DNA of 64,000 nucleotides from NCBI RefSeq assembly GCF_036370855.1, contig NC_088100.1, forward strand, positions 39,752,254 to 39,816,253. The letters run 5' to 3'. The stretch's first letter is position 1. Every line of letters begins with the position of its first letter. The notes beneath the pieces were generated by a model. The model was not told the DNA's origin. It did no database searches and saw only the letters and a program-made list of their open reading frames with translations. This document shows, in pieces, positions 22,501 through 37,116 of this stretch. The translations under genes and the position numbers were made by a program. Origin of the DNA: Dromaius novaehollandiae. Lineage: Eukaryota; Chordata; Aves; Casuariiformes; Dromaiidae.

Positions 22501-25500
22501 CCAAATCCAAAAAACAATTGACCAAATTAATGGAAGACACTCCCATCTAGATTTTTAAATGCAGAGATATCACCCCAGCTTAGTCTTTGCAGCAGAAATT
22601 TATGGCAGCTGGGAGAATGTGCCAGAAAGTGCTATCATAGACTTGCCCTGTTCTTGTATTTTTCCCCTAGCCTTGAATAGTGGTCTAAACCCTTCAGTAC
22701 AAACACTGTGTCATTGTAGCAAGCAAAAGAACATGCAATCACTAATCTGTTCCTTTCATCTCAAGCCCTTCCCACTTCTTGCAGAGATACACATGCAAAT
22801 GTTAACCTTCCTCCAGACTCTGACCACATATCCCTCATCCCACCACAGACCTATAAGCTGCAGAAATTGTATACATACAGCTCACAAGCTTATTACAGGG
22901 TGAAGGAACTATGGGAATAGACTTTCCAAACTGAAGAAAAAAAACCTATTGCTTTACTACTGATGTTGGTATGAAAACCAGAACAGCAACTACCGCTTTT
23001 TCTCAACCCTGTTGCCCTCATCTGAAGCTTTAAAGGTCTTACCCAGAAGAATGTTACCATTAGATCAACACCTGGCAAAGCTCCATGGAAAGAGAAAAGA
23101 CAAGACATTCAGGGAAGTGAATAGAGAGTCATTCCCCTATCTCCAGTAGTTTACCTACCTTCAGGTTAGTACAGAGGGGTTGAAGAAAATTAATTTCACC
23201 ACATCCAAGTGCATTCTGGCTCATAAGGAGGACTCATACAAGAAAACTGCAGCATTCCTCACAGATGTCTGGAAAAAGAAACCTTTGAAACATCCTGAAG
23301 TCATCTCAGGACAGTAGTGCTATCCTGTCCTCTTACGCAGTATGAGGTAGCCAAGTGCTGAAGCTGCAACTCACTGAGTAGAGCCACAAGTGAAAGTGTC
23401 AATGCAGAATTGACTGCTCTTTTTAAGTCTTCCTCCACCTTGGGTACACATCCAACCCGGTTCTCTTACATCACTGTACAGAGTTTCTGAACATCCCCCT
23501 ATTCTTACTAGCAAATATTAGGGTTTTAGTACTTAGCACACTTTAAAAGCCAACTAGAGGGTAGAAGAAAAGAGGAACCATTGGGATGGTCTAACCCCAA
23601 GTCCTGCAAGTTCAGTAACTGTGTGTTAAGACAATCTCCAAAGTCAGACAGCCCATCATTATATCATAGAATATTATCTTAAAATCCTGGGCATCTATCC
23701 CAGAACAGGAAAAGCAGCCTGGGGCAGACAAAATGGCCGCAGCCAGACTAATAAATGGAACAGGTCATGGACTGTCCTCCAGCCCTAAGGCAGACTTGGA
23801 CAGCACAGCTTGCCTTCCCACACCTCAGCTCTCATACATTTTAACCTCTAAACCATGCCCAGGTATTACCTGCGAGTTCTAGCTAGCCCAGGGTTAAATA
23901 GGCAGAGACTGTATTAACTATTTAACAGTTTGGATGATCAGTTGTCAGTATTTGGGCTCATATCCCAGCCCTATGTAGTAGGCTAGTAATAATGCTGTTT
24001 ATTACTCAGGAGGGAAACCACCTGATGCAGCAGTTGGAATACACTGCTTTCAGGATAAGCATGCCAGACTAAATATGCAAGAAGTCCTTTCAAATGTGAG
24101 TGAGCCCAAAGTATCTTGCTGGTTTCTCCAAGGTCTCCTTGCAAGACTGGAACAATCTTTTTTCTTACTAATCTTGTCAGGCACAAGAGACTACATAAAT
24201 GCAGCATTTCTGCAGAGCCCAAGACAGCAGAACATCTGCATATGATTGCATTTTTTTCAGATGCAGTATGCTGCACTATGGAAATTCTCCATTTACAGCA
24301 CAAATTACAGACTAAAGCACAAGGATGAGGCATCAGTATTTCAGGCTCTACTTGCTGCTTTTAAGTAGTCTTCTCTAGAATACCTAGACCATACATTTTT
24401 ACTGGCAGTGAGAGATACTGGAATTGGATCTAAGGTTAGCTGGGGTAGCAGACACATGGCAGCATGGAGTACAAGCACATGTGTAAAGTTACCCCTTTCC
24501 AGCTTTTTATAGCTAACCAGCTATTTCTTCATTGCTCTGCATAAGCAACATTGTTTAGGCAACATAATTGTTCTCAAACCTGAACAAGTCTTTAATATGG
24601 TAGGACTATTGCTGTTGCATTATGTTGCTAGATGTAAGAAATAATTTAGTTCTTTAGAGAAGTTAAGTTTTAATTTCACCTAGCAGTTGGGCACTAGAAA
24701 AATTGCTGCTCTGGGACCTACAGGGAACCTATGAAGAACCTTATGCTTTCAATCTGCCTTCAGGAAATAACCTTAGAAAGAAGTGTTTCTTTGATCCTGT
24801 AAACAAAAAACACAATTTTTAGTTTAGATCTTAAAAGCAGCAGCATTTAAGACCAATTACAGTGAAGTTCCATTTTGGAAAACTGAATTGGCCAGGGTCT
24901 TTTATTTAAATCTTTGATCAGTTTATCACTACATAAATACACAGCTGATGATCTCAGTTTTTTCTACTGATGCCTTATTCAAATTAACCAGAATAATTTG
25001 GCTTTTCAACTGGAGTTCTGTACCAAAGGACAACAATATTTGGACACCTGCATAGCACAGTAAGAGGAGTGAACACAGTTGTATGTGAGAATATGCATTC
25101 CTAGTGCTTACTGTTAGATTCCAGCAGGATCAATACAGCTCTGAGCATCTTGTTAATGAAAAACTTGTTAAAATCATTGGTGACTAGGACAACTGCAGGA
25201 GCTTCTAGACTTTTTATATCCTTCCAGTTTAGATTTTTTAGATTTTACTATCACATCAACAAGAATAGCTTGCACCTCTCCCAAGAAAAATTACAAAAAA
25301 TTCTTATTCAAGAGATATGCTCATGTATACTGAAAGATGCCAACATTTATTAACTTCTTTAACCTCCTATTAACATTAGAGAATTAATTCTGGTTAGTAA
25401 ATTCTGTGCATGAAAACTGATTACCAAGTTCAGATCAACTGTACTGATACAGATTTGCTGAGACCAAAAAGGGTTGTAAGCAATGCGCCCAAGAATCTAT

Positions 25501-28500
25501 CTTTAGTCTGAAAATATTATGAACTCATGCAGTTTATGCACACAATGCAAAAAATTGTTGGAACCAGAAATGCACAAAGACAGAAATTAGAGTGGAAGTT
25601 TTGTAAAGTATATGCATATTTGATGCAAATACCTTTCAAAAACAAACATGACAGGCAATCCAGCTTACCAGCTCACCTGCTTCCTGTAGCTCAGCCAAGG
25701 TATCATGGATGGGTTCTTCTACCCTCATGCTGGTGCAAGGTGGATGACCAATAAACCATTTTTTTCCTGGGCTCTGACTCCCCAACTGCTAGTCAAATTC
25801 CTTAGCAAGAAATCCATCTTCCCCCCAGCAAGGATGTCAAGTCCCTACTAAGCTTGGTTTTATATAAAATTCCTCCCAGTAAAACAGGACAGCATCATCT
25901 CAGCCAGCCACAGAAAGGAAATTAATCTGATGGATACATTTCTGCAGCTTGGCTCAAGACAGAAATTTTTCTACATTGTTATCTCAATGGCCAAATTTCC
26001 TAGAGAGGTAGGATTGGACTGCATATGAAATAGAGATCAGGATTTTTTTTTGTTAAATCTCATCATTCTTTTAATGGGAACTCTAGCAGAAGCTCAGAAT
26101 TTCTGCTTTCAAGGCCTTAGATGCCACTTCTGCTGAGGCTTCTTTTGCTGCTGTTGTAGAGAAGGTTCCCATCTCCACAGAAGTTCTTTTCTGCCTTTTT
26201 AATGAGCCTCAGGTGCCTCTGTTTGCTAGTCAGCTTTCAAGATAGTGAAGGAAAAGAAGTTCAATAGATATTCCACAGAATTCAGATTTTTCCTCAAGAA
26301 AAATGCTTATGGTTTCCTTGGGGAATGTTTTACTGAGAAATACAGTTGATATCCTGCCTTGTAGTGTTAATTTTGAGTGAGAAAGATCTTGAACTAGAAC
26401 TGGCCTTTCACCTTTTTCCTAACTACTACTATATTGCCCAGAACTTTCAGGCACAGAGCCCAGAATCAGTAGGGAAATGGGAGAGGAAATACACTTCTCC
26501 TTTGCATCTGAAACAACCTGAAGCTCAGCTCAGTCATTGAGATCTGCAGTTTAGTTAATCAGTGACTCATTTGCAGGCTCTGTCCCTGATTTCTGAAAAG
26601 CAAATCATATCTGTCAAATCAATTACAGGAACTGGTCTTGTTTCTACAAAAACCTCAGTAGGTGTTTGATTATTACATCCTTGGGTCCCCTTTTCTTCCC
26701 TTCACTGAAACATTTTCATCTCTTGCAGGTAGGTAAGGATACAACAGTGTTATGAGCAGTTTTGGTCACTATCAAATTTCCACAACAAAACTATATATAA
26801 AAGCTTTTTCCTTTTAAAGTTAGAGAGAACAGGTAATAGCCATCCCAAGAACAGTGGTCCCTACACCACAGCTCACTAACATATACTGCTCACACGACCT
26901 TCCACACACCTATGACTAAAGGAAATTAGAAAGTTAAAACTGGAACCAAAAGGAACAAAGTGTAACCACCCACAGCACATTACAGCCTTAGAATTGCTGC
27001 CCTGAGGTCAGAGGCTGGGAGCACTCTAGGGTCTTACACATGACAGTAGAAAGTTACATTGGTGTTGCTGCAGAGGATGTAATAGTATAGATTTTGAATA
27101 CAAAAATCACAGTTCTGAATAATCTATAGTAAAACTATAATCATGCCTCCTTTAATTTTTTGTGGGAGAAGTGTTTTTTGTTTTAAAAGTATTTGACTTT
27201 TTACTTCTCCATTCCCCAAGTTGCACTAAAAATAAAAGGTATAAGAAAAAGCAGTATTTTCTGTGTTCATGTAGAAAAGCCCACAGTTCTTAAAAAGAAC
27301 TTCAAGGTTTGCTTTAAAATAAAATGTTTTCTTAAATGTCAAAAACTGTCAAGCAGCACAATTTCTACATTTCATTCTATAAACCTATTATTACATAAAC
27401 ATTTGCAATTTTTATATATTCCAATTTAAAACGTAAAGAGCTTTTAAATATTTTGTGTGTAGGTTGACTGAAAAAAACTAAAAGTTTCATTACACCAGTG
27501 ACCATGACTGTTTACAGTAATATTTTTCTGACACTTCATATTCCTCCCTTTTTTGTAAGGATGAACTGTGTAATTGAGACATTCTAATGTGTAAGTGCTT
27601 TCTAACACAGAGGAACACAAAAGTAGCCAAAAATCTTTTGATTTACTATTATCTTCTATAAGAACTTATTTGCAAAAAAACTGAAAGAATCACAGTATTG
27701 CTAAGCATTCAGAAATTTTTGGACTCTAGTATAAAAGTTATTTTTACATTTACAAAATTCTGTTTATCTAGCTACAGATGTAATTTAACATATTAAAAAG
27801 GTTACATAACTAAAAATCAATGCCAAAAAGGAAATAAATACCTGATACTCGAGACTGTGGGAAGACTTTGGTTTTTATTTGTCAGGATATTTCAGTATCT
27901 CCAGTATTGGTCACTAACTTAAGACAAGTTACATGCTGGATAACAGCAACTGCACCCTGAAAATACCTTGTCCTTGTACATATTCTGCTATAGATGTACC
28001 TGTCATCCAAATCTCCAAGCTCCTAAATTCAGCTGGCACATGCTTTATTTTCCTGCATCATAAAAGCATGCAGAGGACCAATTTGTTATCCTCTTTCTTA
28101 CTGTTTTTCTCAGCAAATACCAGTGTACATGATAAACATACTTTCTCCTTGAGAGTAAGTTGTCATTCTTGCTAGTTATGGTACAAGCTTACACAGTATT
28201 TGTCTTGAGGGGGAAATGCGGATAATTATCTTACATCTCCTTTTCTCTCCAGCCTTCTCTGTTTATCTTTGTTGGTTTAGAATCTATTCTCCTTCACTTC
28301 TACAAGTGTAACAGCTTTACTGTTTTGGGAAAACCTCTATACTTAGGTACTATAAGTACCATCTGAAAGTCGTTTCCCCAGAGATGTAAATAATCCAGAG
28401 AGATTGGGCTCAGAACATTCTAAATCAGTCCATGAAATTAAGCTCTCACCTCAGCACTACCCAGAGTGGCAAAAAAACCCATCAACTATGTCCTCTACAT

Positions 28501-29357
28501 ACCACGAGGGGCACATATCTTCCTTTTGGTTAGCAATGACATGATCCTGTCTCCATACACTGCCAAATTCTGCTTTTGTGATCTCAACCATCAAAATCAG
28601 AGTCCAACTCTGAAATGCAACATGCTTAAGACAAAACAAATAATCGAGAAAGAATGGAAGACAAATAGCTCTACGCTGAAAATGGATTTATTTTGTATGA
28701 GAGTAAAAGTCTCAGGAAAACCAGAAAAATCCTGACAGATATAGTAAAGGCCCCAGAAGGTAGAGAATAAGCCCTTCAGTATTTGAAATCCATGACTGCA
28801 TCTTCACATGATTTGGCACAAGCACACAGCAACCTTCCTTGGTTCCTATAAAATAAATACCCAGTGATGTCTTCACTGCTCCCTCCCAAGGCTAGTGTAA
28901 TTTAAAATATTCAGTACTTATGAGGCTCCTACTACACCCCAGGGAGGAAAAACTTGCTACATAGTATAAATGGTTTAGCAGCCACTAATGAACCTGAATT
29001 TTAGTAGTATTTATATAAATCCTTAGACGCTAAGAGTCTACGTTTTCACTGGTATCGTACTATTTCCTAGTACTGCTCGTGGCTCTACCTATGTATCTCA
29101 CTCCTGGGAGATGGTACTTGTTTCCCCTAGAGTGAGAAATAGTCTTCATCTGCCTCCTAAATTAATGATAAAGCATGCCTAATGTAATATTCTAAAACTC
29201 AATTCTCACTTTAGAAGTCTAATATCCAGATACCCTGCTAGTCTCATATGCAGAGGTAGCTTTTTCTTCCCCAACTATCTCCTCCCACTGTGATAAGCCT
29301 AAGAAACCATAAGCTGCCACATACAGGGAACCCTGGCAGTTGTAAACATTCAAGTGC

Positions 29358-29387
29358 CTCCCCCCCCCCCCAAAAAAAAAAAAAAAA
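29358..29387 (+). repeat. C-run followed by A-run
   Basis: A run of about a dozen C directly followed by a longer run of A, in the intergenic region. Low complexity; no gene body attached. Confidence 0.85.
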
Positions 29388-32300
29388 CAGGAAAAAGAGG
29401 GTAAGAACAGAAGGATCATCATCCTCCTCACATTTTCAGTCAGCAACACCGGTCTTTCAGTTCTTGATGATTTCAGATCGCAACAAAAACAGGTGCTAAG
29501 TCTATGTACACTTCTCTCCAAAGCTGTGGAACTCCTGAAAAATTTTCCTTCTTCCTCCTTGCAAGCTAAAAATAATTGGGCTTTCCCTTTTCCAACATGA
29601 CTCATGACAGGGCTGCACTTTTATAAAGTTTATCAGTTGCTAGAATTGTTCAGTCTTACTTTTCTAATTAAAAAGCTAGAAATTACATTAAACTCCTAGG
29701 AAGAAAGTATTCATACTATTTCCAATCCTCTTGTCATGCCAGTTAAAATAACAGGCAGAAAAAGCAAAAGCAAACCCCCCTGAAGTCAAGCTTGCCAAGA
29801 AGTCCTCATATAGAGATCCTTTTACATGGAAAGAAGGCTTACAATGGCCTTCCAGCTTGTATTCCAAATTAGCAGAAACTACAATGAACAGGATTTCACT
29901 GGCAATACAACTAAGTGCAAAAGCACTGTAAATGATGACAAACTACTTCACAAACACTTTAGTTTTTCAAATATCCAGACATTCCTCCACCCCCCTCAAG
30001 TTTTTGGGGTGAACATTCTCAGAATTGTGACATCCTGTTTTATTATAAAGTATTATTCAAAACTCTTCTGAAGGTAACTCCTGTTCCTGCCATTAAAATC
30101 TCGCTTTTATAATATATGGTTTATAACCTGGAAAACCTGGGTGGGAAGGGAGGGAAAGTGGGAGAACATTAATTCTCAAACTGAAATCCATTTAGCTTTT
30201 TTCAGTTTGCAATAGCAAGGAGGTAACTAAAAGTTTTCAGAACCAGAAACTACATAACCCAACTCTGTTTTCAGAAAACAAATATTCTAAGATGCAGTGG
30301 CAAATGAATAATTACATTCAAACTGTTTAAATGCACTTCAGCAACAAAGGTTTTCCTAACATCAGTGTGACTGAAGCTCAGAAGGAACTGCCACTTGCTA
30401 CATTACTACCACACATCCAGCAGTGCAAGAAATTAAACTAACAATGAAGCATTTTACTTTATTTTCTGCTGAAGTAAATGACCATACCAGTACACTAAGC
30501 AAACACACAGGGTTTAAGTCTCAAATGTTTCTTTCAGCACTGTGTATGGTATCTGCAATGTCACTCATTTTGACCAAGAAACCAAACAGCTAAGGCTAGG
30601 GCAAATTATTTCCTAGTTTGTCACGGGAACATGAAGTACACCAACTTAATAATAGCTGTATATTCTTCCTTTTCAATGATCTTTAGATGACTCAAAAATA
30701 GAATTTTTACTTTTCTCTCAAATCAACTTGCCAGTTTCAAAATAAGGTCTAAATGTGTTACATTTCACAGTCTGTCCATGCCTTGTTAGTTTCTTTCCAC
30801 TAATATAAAGTACTAACTAAATTTGCAGTTAGGTCAGATTCTAATCATTAATCACCTGCAGTGATAAAACCAATACTGTCATTGTTGAGACAATGTTCCT
30901 TCAGTTACAAAGAACAGGAATCACAGGGAAGAAATAATGCTGTAGCATTATGGATCTGGTGAGAAGCCTAGAGTATGAAGTACTGCTCAGGAGTACTGAG
31001 GGTAAGAACACGCCTCATACATCAGTTTAAATCTTTACCTCCAGCAGAGCTTGATTAAATTGTAAAGCTGGCCTAGTGTTGGGGCCTTAACTGGACTCTT
31101 TTCAGTTCTGACACTAATGAAAACCAAGTGAAAGTGATATCTGAGTTAAAGCAGCTTCAAAGAAAAAAAAAGCTTCTACATTAGCTCCCCTCCTTCTCCC
31201 TGCAGTTACAAACATATGAACTACTTTACACATTTTGCAGCCCATGTAGCTTTCACATTTCACATTTTTAAAATGGAAATCGCTTGTAATTGCCAACAAG
31301 TATTCAAATACAAATGATAAAAATCTCCTCAGGAAATTCCTAAGCAAACTGCTGGAAAGGATCTCTATACTTCTCCTGTTTCTTATACTGGTCATCTTCA
31401 GACAGAATACTGAGCAAGGCTGATTTTGTCCAACTCAATACTGCCATTCTTCTGCGCACAAAATACCACTTTGTCCTCTGAAGCCTGCAGGAAGTCTGAA
31501 ACAATGGCTGAGAAGTACTGTCTTCATATCCCTGATAGCTTAACTGGACTATCAACTAAAAAGCTCCATGTTGTTTGAATGAAAAATGAAATTCATCATT
31601 TTAACTTTAGCTTTCTAGTGTCTGTCCTCTAAGGAAGATGGACAAGGACAAAAATACTTGTGATAATGACTGCAATAACAAAAAGTATATAGAATATAAG
31701 CCATAGCATACATACTTATACATTGTATATAAAGGCCTCCATCTGTACTCACTCACTGATGTTCATCTGTCTTAAATTGGTTCATATTTCAGACTGTAGC
31801 TCAAATTAAAAATAAGTTCAGTCCTCTCAACTAAGCATTGTTTTCTTGCTCCTATAGGTGAGAAGCTATACAGAAGGATTTGAACTCAGAGCCAGGGTTC
31901 AATACCCCTCCAATAAAGAGAATTCTGGACTGTGTCAGCATTTAGTTCAACTGTCTTAACTGGAGTCCCTCAGACTCAAAAATTTGTTTTGCGCTTCTAC
32001 CTTTGGAATTTATCACTGATCAGCAGTTACTGAAATGCAATGCCCATTTTTATCAGGAGAACTCAATCAAGCTATATACGGCATGTTTATACTAATAACA
32101 GCCTGGCTGCAACGGAAGGCAGCAACTCCACTTAAGCTAGCACACTATATAGCAGCAAAGTGGCATACTTCACTACAGGCTGGTAGCTTGACAGCATAGC
32201 TCAAGCCAGAATCTTTTGCTCACTAAAATCCATGCTACTTCAAGCAGGCTTCACAATAGCCAATATACTTACATGGTAGTGGGGATGCTGTGGCAAGATA

Positions 32301-34814
32301 TCCATTGCTACATTACTTTCATCTGTGGCTCTGTGTTTATATATGGATCTACAGTCTCCACAAGCAAGACACTTCAGCAAGAGACAAAGCCTCCCACCTT
32401 AACAGTGACCTTACCACTTAAATAGTAGCTCAGCATTCATGCAGAGTCACTCTTGTATCTTTATTCTGGGTACAAGATATTCCTCTTGCTTGCAAGTACA
32501 TCATCTCATTTAACTCAAAAATGTTCTGCTTCTTTCTCCCAGGTGGTAAGACCCATAAATGGCAATATTCCAGAATAAAGTTAGTCTAACCACTGATTTC
32601 TTGGATCACAGCCAAACATGCATGTGATGCTTCCACATTCAAAACTAACAGTGGTTAGTGACAGATTTCACCATACTATTAAAAAGCACAAAACAAAGCG
32701 CAAAGTGCTTTTGTGTTTACTGCAGAATCTTAAGTCAAAACTAGCATGCTGTTTTATAAAACAAAGCACTTTTATGCAGAGAAACCTCAGGCCACATATC
32801 CCAAACTTGTCTCACACTACTGTTTACAATCAGATCTAAATCATTTTATATAAAACACCTCAACCAGATTCAGAAAAACACCATGCAAACAGCTTGTGAG
32901 CTTAGTTTTTAAACACTTTATCCCTCTCCCACCCTGAGCAAAAAATGCCATTAGAAGCATTCTTTCCATCTTAAATCTAGTGATTCAAGTATCTTCCTGA
33001 ATCATCTTCAGTAGTCCCATATTCGAAAACCTGTAGGGTATAGTCTGGTGGTTAAGATACCTTTATTTTTGTAAATGCTTTCTATACTAGTAGTGCATAG
33101 TTTTTCTTGGTTATCTTCTCATGCTGTTTTAGGGCTACAGAATTCATACTGGAAGGTTTCAGCCAAATACTTAACATGCTTAGCGCTGCCCATATCTACC
33201 TTTTTCTGTGTTAAAGAAAAAAGAGATGAGCCTCTCACTTAAGTACACTGCTCCTGCAAACAGGCCTCCACTATTTGATATACAGGGATAACATGATTCT
33301 CTGGCATCTGTCTAGTACTGTCAATCCTGTTATCAGAGAGCATCCCAAAGGAATGTTTTGAAACATACAGAACAACATGAGGTACTTTGGTATCTGAAGG
33401 GTCATCCAAAATCCTAAACTTTGTTTTGCCTCTACTCTCATTACTGAAATCAGGAGAACATCTATTCTCATCAATTTTACTGCACATATGACATACAAGT
33501 AACATCTCCAGAGGTTTCCCTAATGTTCCATATTGGCTTCGCACAAAGGAAAATGCCTCTTCTGCTTGATAGTACCTTTACAACCTGAAAAGCATCATAA
33601 ACCTACCCTATTCTTCTGACCTTCTAAGAGAAGTTACATAAAGATCTCTTCAAAATAGCTAACATACTACTTACCAAACATTGCTGCTGTATTATCCATT
33701 TCTCTAGTCTTCCACTATCCTTTTTCCACCAAAAAAGGAGAAAAAAGTGGACTGAATCAGCTAAGATGGGCAACTTTGACTTACCATCTGAGCAACTTCA
33801 CCAGTGGCCAACAGCACCCAGACTTTTCCTACAGTTCCAGTGGGCAAAAGATGGAGACTGCTCTCATCACACTTTTGAAGTGCATAATGACTAATAGTTA
33901 CATTGTCCAGGAGTCACTGAAGCAGAAAGTATGGAATTATTCCATGTGTCCAGTATGTCCTGCACCAGTCGATGCAGCAAAGCTACTTTACCTTTGTAGC
34001 TCTTGTAAAGTACAAGCTGTAAAGGAACACCTGAAGTGACTACAGAACTGATGTGCAACAGCTAGCAGGTTTTTCACATCCTCATCTTTATTCAAAAAAG
34101 AGCACATACAAGACATTGCACATTGAAATACCTATCCTCCTCAGTAACACTGTATTTGTTTTGTTACCAGAAGTAATAAATCCTGCTGAAAGCAAAGGGA
34201 AGCTGTTCTGCAGTAATATTCTGCAGCTTCTGATGCATTCAGTGGCTAAGATTTACAGAGTTGCTTGCTGAAAAGGAGCAGCCTTTGACCGAAGTAGCTG
34301 GGTACTGCTCACTATCAACAACCAACGGTGTTGGCACATTCCTGAAGCCCATGGTCATACCTACAGTGTATACAGTTTAGTCGCCAAATGGATTCTCCTA
34401 ATTTCTGACCTTCCCAATGCTTTTGGACACTGCTACTTGTTAAGCTTTGCATTTCTTTGGTATTGCCTGACAGAAAAGTGGTCTTTTTCAGGTATTTATC
34501 ATTTAGAAGCAGACATATTCCATGAGCTAAAAAAACCTCTGACTCTGTAAGGGAAAAGGGCTGCTAGCATCCAGTTCAGCATTTTCACCAGTTTTGTGTT
34601 AAGGGTGCAAGCTTTAGGGTATTTTTCTGTGTTTTAGTGAATTAGCTTTCAATGAAATAGTGATCTTGGAGACTATGAAAACAGTCTTAACTGTGTAGCT
34701 CTATCAATTTTTGGATGTACTGCTACTGTGCCATTTTCTTTTATTATGCTTTCCTGCCATTTAGATTTGAGGACCATGCTTTAAGGCAGATTGGGTCTTA
34801 TGTACATAATGGTT

Positions 34815-35733
34815 TGTCTTTAAACCCTAATTTATTTGGTTAATGATTTCTATGATCCCTCTCCCTGGAAAAGTGTTCATTCGCTGAATGCAATGAGCAT
34901 GCTGTTACTATTTTACTGCATGGTTGCTTTTCAAATGAATGCTCAAAGCAGATGTTCCCATGTGTGTACCCCCTTTTCCCTCTACTGACTTTTCCCCCCA
35001 AAGGCCAGAGTTCCACTCTAGTGACCTTGCTGAGGTAGCAGACAAAAACCCCACTTCTTTCTCCCTCACTAGATAAAAAAAGACAAGGCATGCTTTAGAC
35101 CTAGCTTTTTTTGTAACCACAAATTCTGATGACACTTGAATCTTTCTTACAAGTTTCATGTTTATGCTTCCTCAGTGTCTTCAGTAACTGATTACCACAG
35201 ATCATCTACTTGCTCTCATCTCCTGGATGACACTATGCTCAAAAAGCAGGCTCATTAGTAGGAACTTGTGTAACTATTTGTGCTTTCATCCTCTCTTTAC
35301 ATGGTCTACCTCTGAGTTCCACTGTTTTGAGTTACACAGATGCTCAGGATCAGCCAATCTGTAGACAGTTAAGATATTTTGAAAGGACAAATACTCTTAG
35401 GGGTTTTTCACAGAAACTGATGCTCACTGCTTGTTTCCCTAATACTGCTGTTATCCCCCTACAGGGAGGGTAGCTCAAAGTTTTGGAAAAGGTGCTATTT
35501 TAAATATGTAGACAGAGTGATTTTGGTTCACAAGTAATTTCTGAAAACAGTATCTGCTAAATAGTATGACATCAACTGTTTCAACAGGAGATTTTTAAAA
35601 ACATGGTGTCCCACTTCAAGCGACAAAAACTTTCTTCAGGTGTTACACTTCCTTCCAGTTACAGACCATCCAAACTTGTCAGGTAGCACTGACAAAATGT
35701 TCCAACTCATCACTGGAAAAAGGAGAATAAGGT
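34815..35733 (-). other. SNHG5: Candidate SNHG5 terminal exon (3' end uncertain)
   Basis: Acceptor tttacttag|ACCTTATTC with the exon starting at 35733. The nearest canonical polyadenylation signal downstream on this strand is at 34836-34831, which would make the exon about 900 bases. A weaker CATAAA variant near 35165-35160 would shorten it. Confidence 0.35.
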
Positions 35734-35874
35734 CTAAGTAAAATGGCTCCTTTTGAGGAAGAAATTGAAATTTGCAAACACACACACTTGGTATACATTA
35801 GCTTTTTGCAAAAATAACAACACTTAAAACCACAATGAGTTACAACATGAAAAAAATTAAATCAAGCCTTTTGG

Positions 35875-35950
35875 TCTCATCTCAGATGCCGGATCCGTAG
35901 GTTTTTCAGCAAGGAAATCAGGTTCGGGATAGGATCATCACAGATGAGAT
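35875..35950 (-). ncRNA. SNORD50A: Box C/D snoRNA SNORD50A (U50)-like, intact copy
   Basis: On the minus strand: C box GTGATGA (35941-35935), D' CTGA (35921-35918) and D box CTGA (35885-35882). The terminal stem is seven perfect pairs (TCTCATC at 35949-35943 with GATGAGA at 35881-35875). The element before D' is CCTATCCCGAAC and the one before D is TACGGATCCGGCAT. Both closely match human U50, with one base changed in each as far as I recall. U50 guides 28S rRNA 2'-O-methylation. The C' box is weak, as is common. It sits about 140 bases before the likely terminal-exon acceptor of the host gene. Confidence 0.92.
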
Positions 35951-36297
35951 GCAAAAGCAATACAGCAATTTACATTTAGTAGGGAATGAGCTGGATTTGT
36001 ACAGGATTCCCAATTACATTAAAAATTAAATATTCTCAGTCCTTCAACATACTTAAATAAGGTACACTTATTTAAAAACTTCCCATGTAGATTAGAAGGC
36101 TAACCAAGGATAGGCACAACTATTGGCACACTGTGCTTTTGGAAAGAAGTGGTCTTAAGTTCAGGACAGGTACATAATTAGTTACTGTATTAACTGGAAA
36201 CACTATGCTAATATTAAAAAATCCCAAACTTCAAAATACAGAATCACTTCAGACTTTTGGAATGATAAAAATATTTGAAAGCCTTTTATTTACATAC

Positions 36298-36340
36298 CTG
36301 AACAGCTGGAAGTATTTGTTCCTATGTTTTTGCCATTTCC
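36298..36340 (-). other. SNHG5: Candidate SNHG5 exon
   Basis: A 43-base block with acceptor tttgacag|GGAAATGG and donor TGTTCAG|gtatgt. It separates the second and third snoRNA copies. Confidence 0.6.
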
Positions 36341-37116
36341 CTGTCAAAGAGACATATATTAGCTGAGAAAAAGATTTTCTTCCACCACTTAAATAGCTGT
36401 CAAATTGTATTTCATCTCAAGCAGATCAATAAACTGCATTACTAAGCAGTTTATGAATCAGTATCTGGATCCTGTAAGTTCTATGAAACTTAAATTTCAA
36501 ATATCCTCATAGCACAGTAAGATTTATTTTGCTTCTCTTGCCCAGTTATTGCTCAATTTGGCTCTACAACTATGACAGGCAACTAACCAATTAAGTGTAA
36601 TCTGTGCCCTCCTACCCAAATCACAAAGTTATTTTCTGGCAGTTAGGTAGCGCCTGTTTCTCAGCTTGCATCAAAACATTAAAAACTGCAGAAGAGGCTA
36701 AAACCCATCAACAAGCAAACATTAAATAAAAAACTGCATCCAGGCCACTTAATTCTGTGCAGGAATCTTCACTGCAAGTGCCAGGGAAATTGAGAATATC
36801 TCATTCTGAATTTGAACCGATAACTTAAGGAAAAAAGGCCAAGACAGATCATGAAATATTTCAGCCCATTTTCCATTTTCCATAATGTAGATACACACAA
36901 GCCAAATACCATGCTAAACTTCAAATATGTCATTTTTAATACAACTGTTCATGTGTCACCTCATGCTTAGAAGTGCGATTTGAAAATGCAGTTTTAAAAG
37001 CAACCATTTAGAAGCAGTCATTGGGTCATTAAAAACCTATTTAGTCAAATTTCAAGGTCTTTATTTACCAAGTCTATTATCTTCAAAATTATTTCACCTA
37101 TTCTGGTGCTACAGCA

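Larger units (their letters stand above)
18321..34814. other. Intergenic region between SYNCRIP and the SNHG5-like gene
   Basis: About 16.5 kb of AT-rich DNA. The open frames are short and have neither codon-like composition nor homology I recognise. The only mobile element I can support is the CR1 fragment near 22.1-22.5 kb. A C-run followed by an A-run lies at about 29358-29387. I see no tRNA, snoRNA or exon set in it. Confidence 0.75.

Noticed and set aside
31870..31910. tRNA- or SINE-like B-box sequences (ggatttgaactc and gggttcaatacc)
   Set aside because: The arms do not form a T-stem and there is no matching A-box or cloverleaf.
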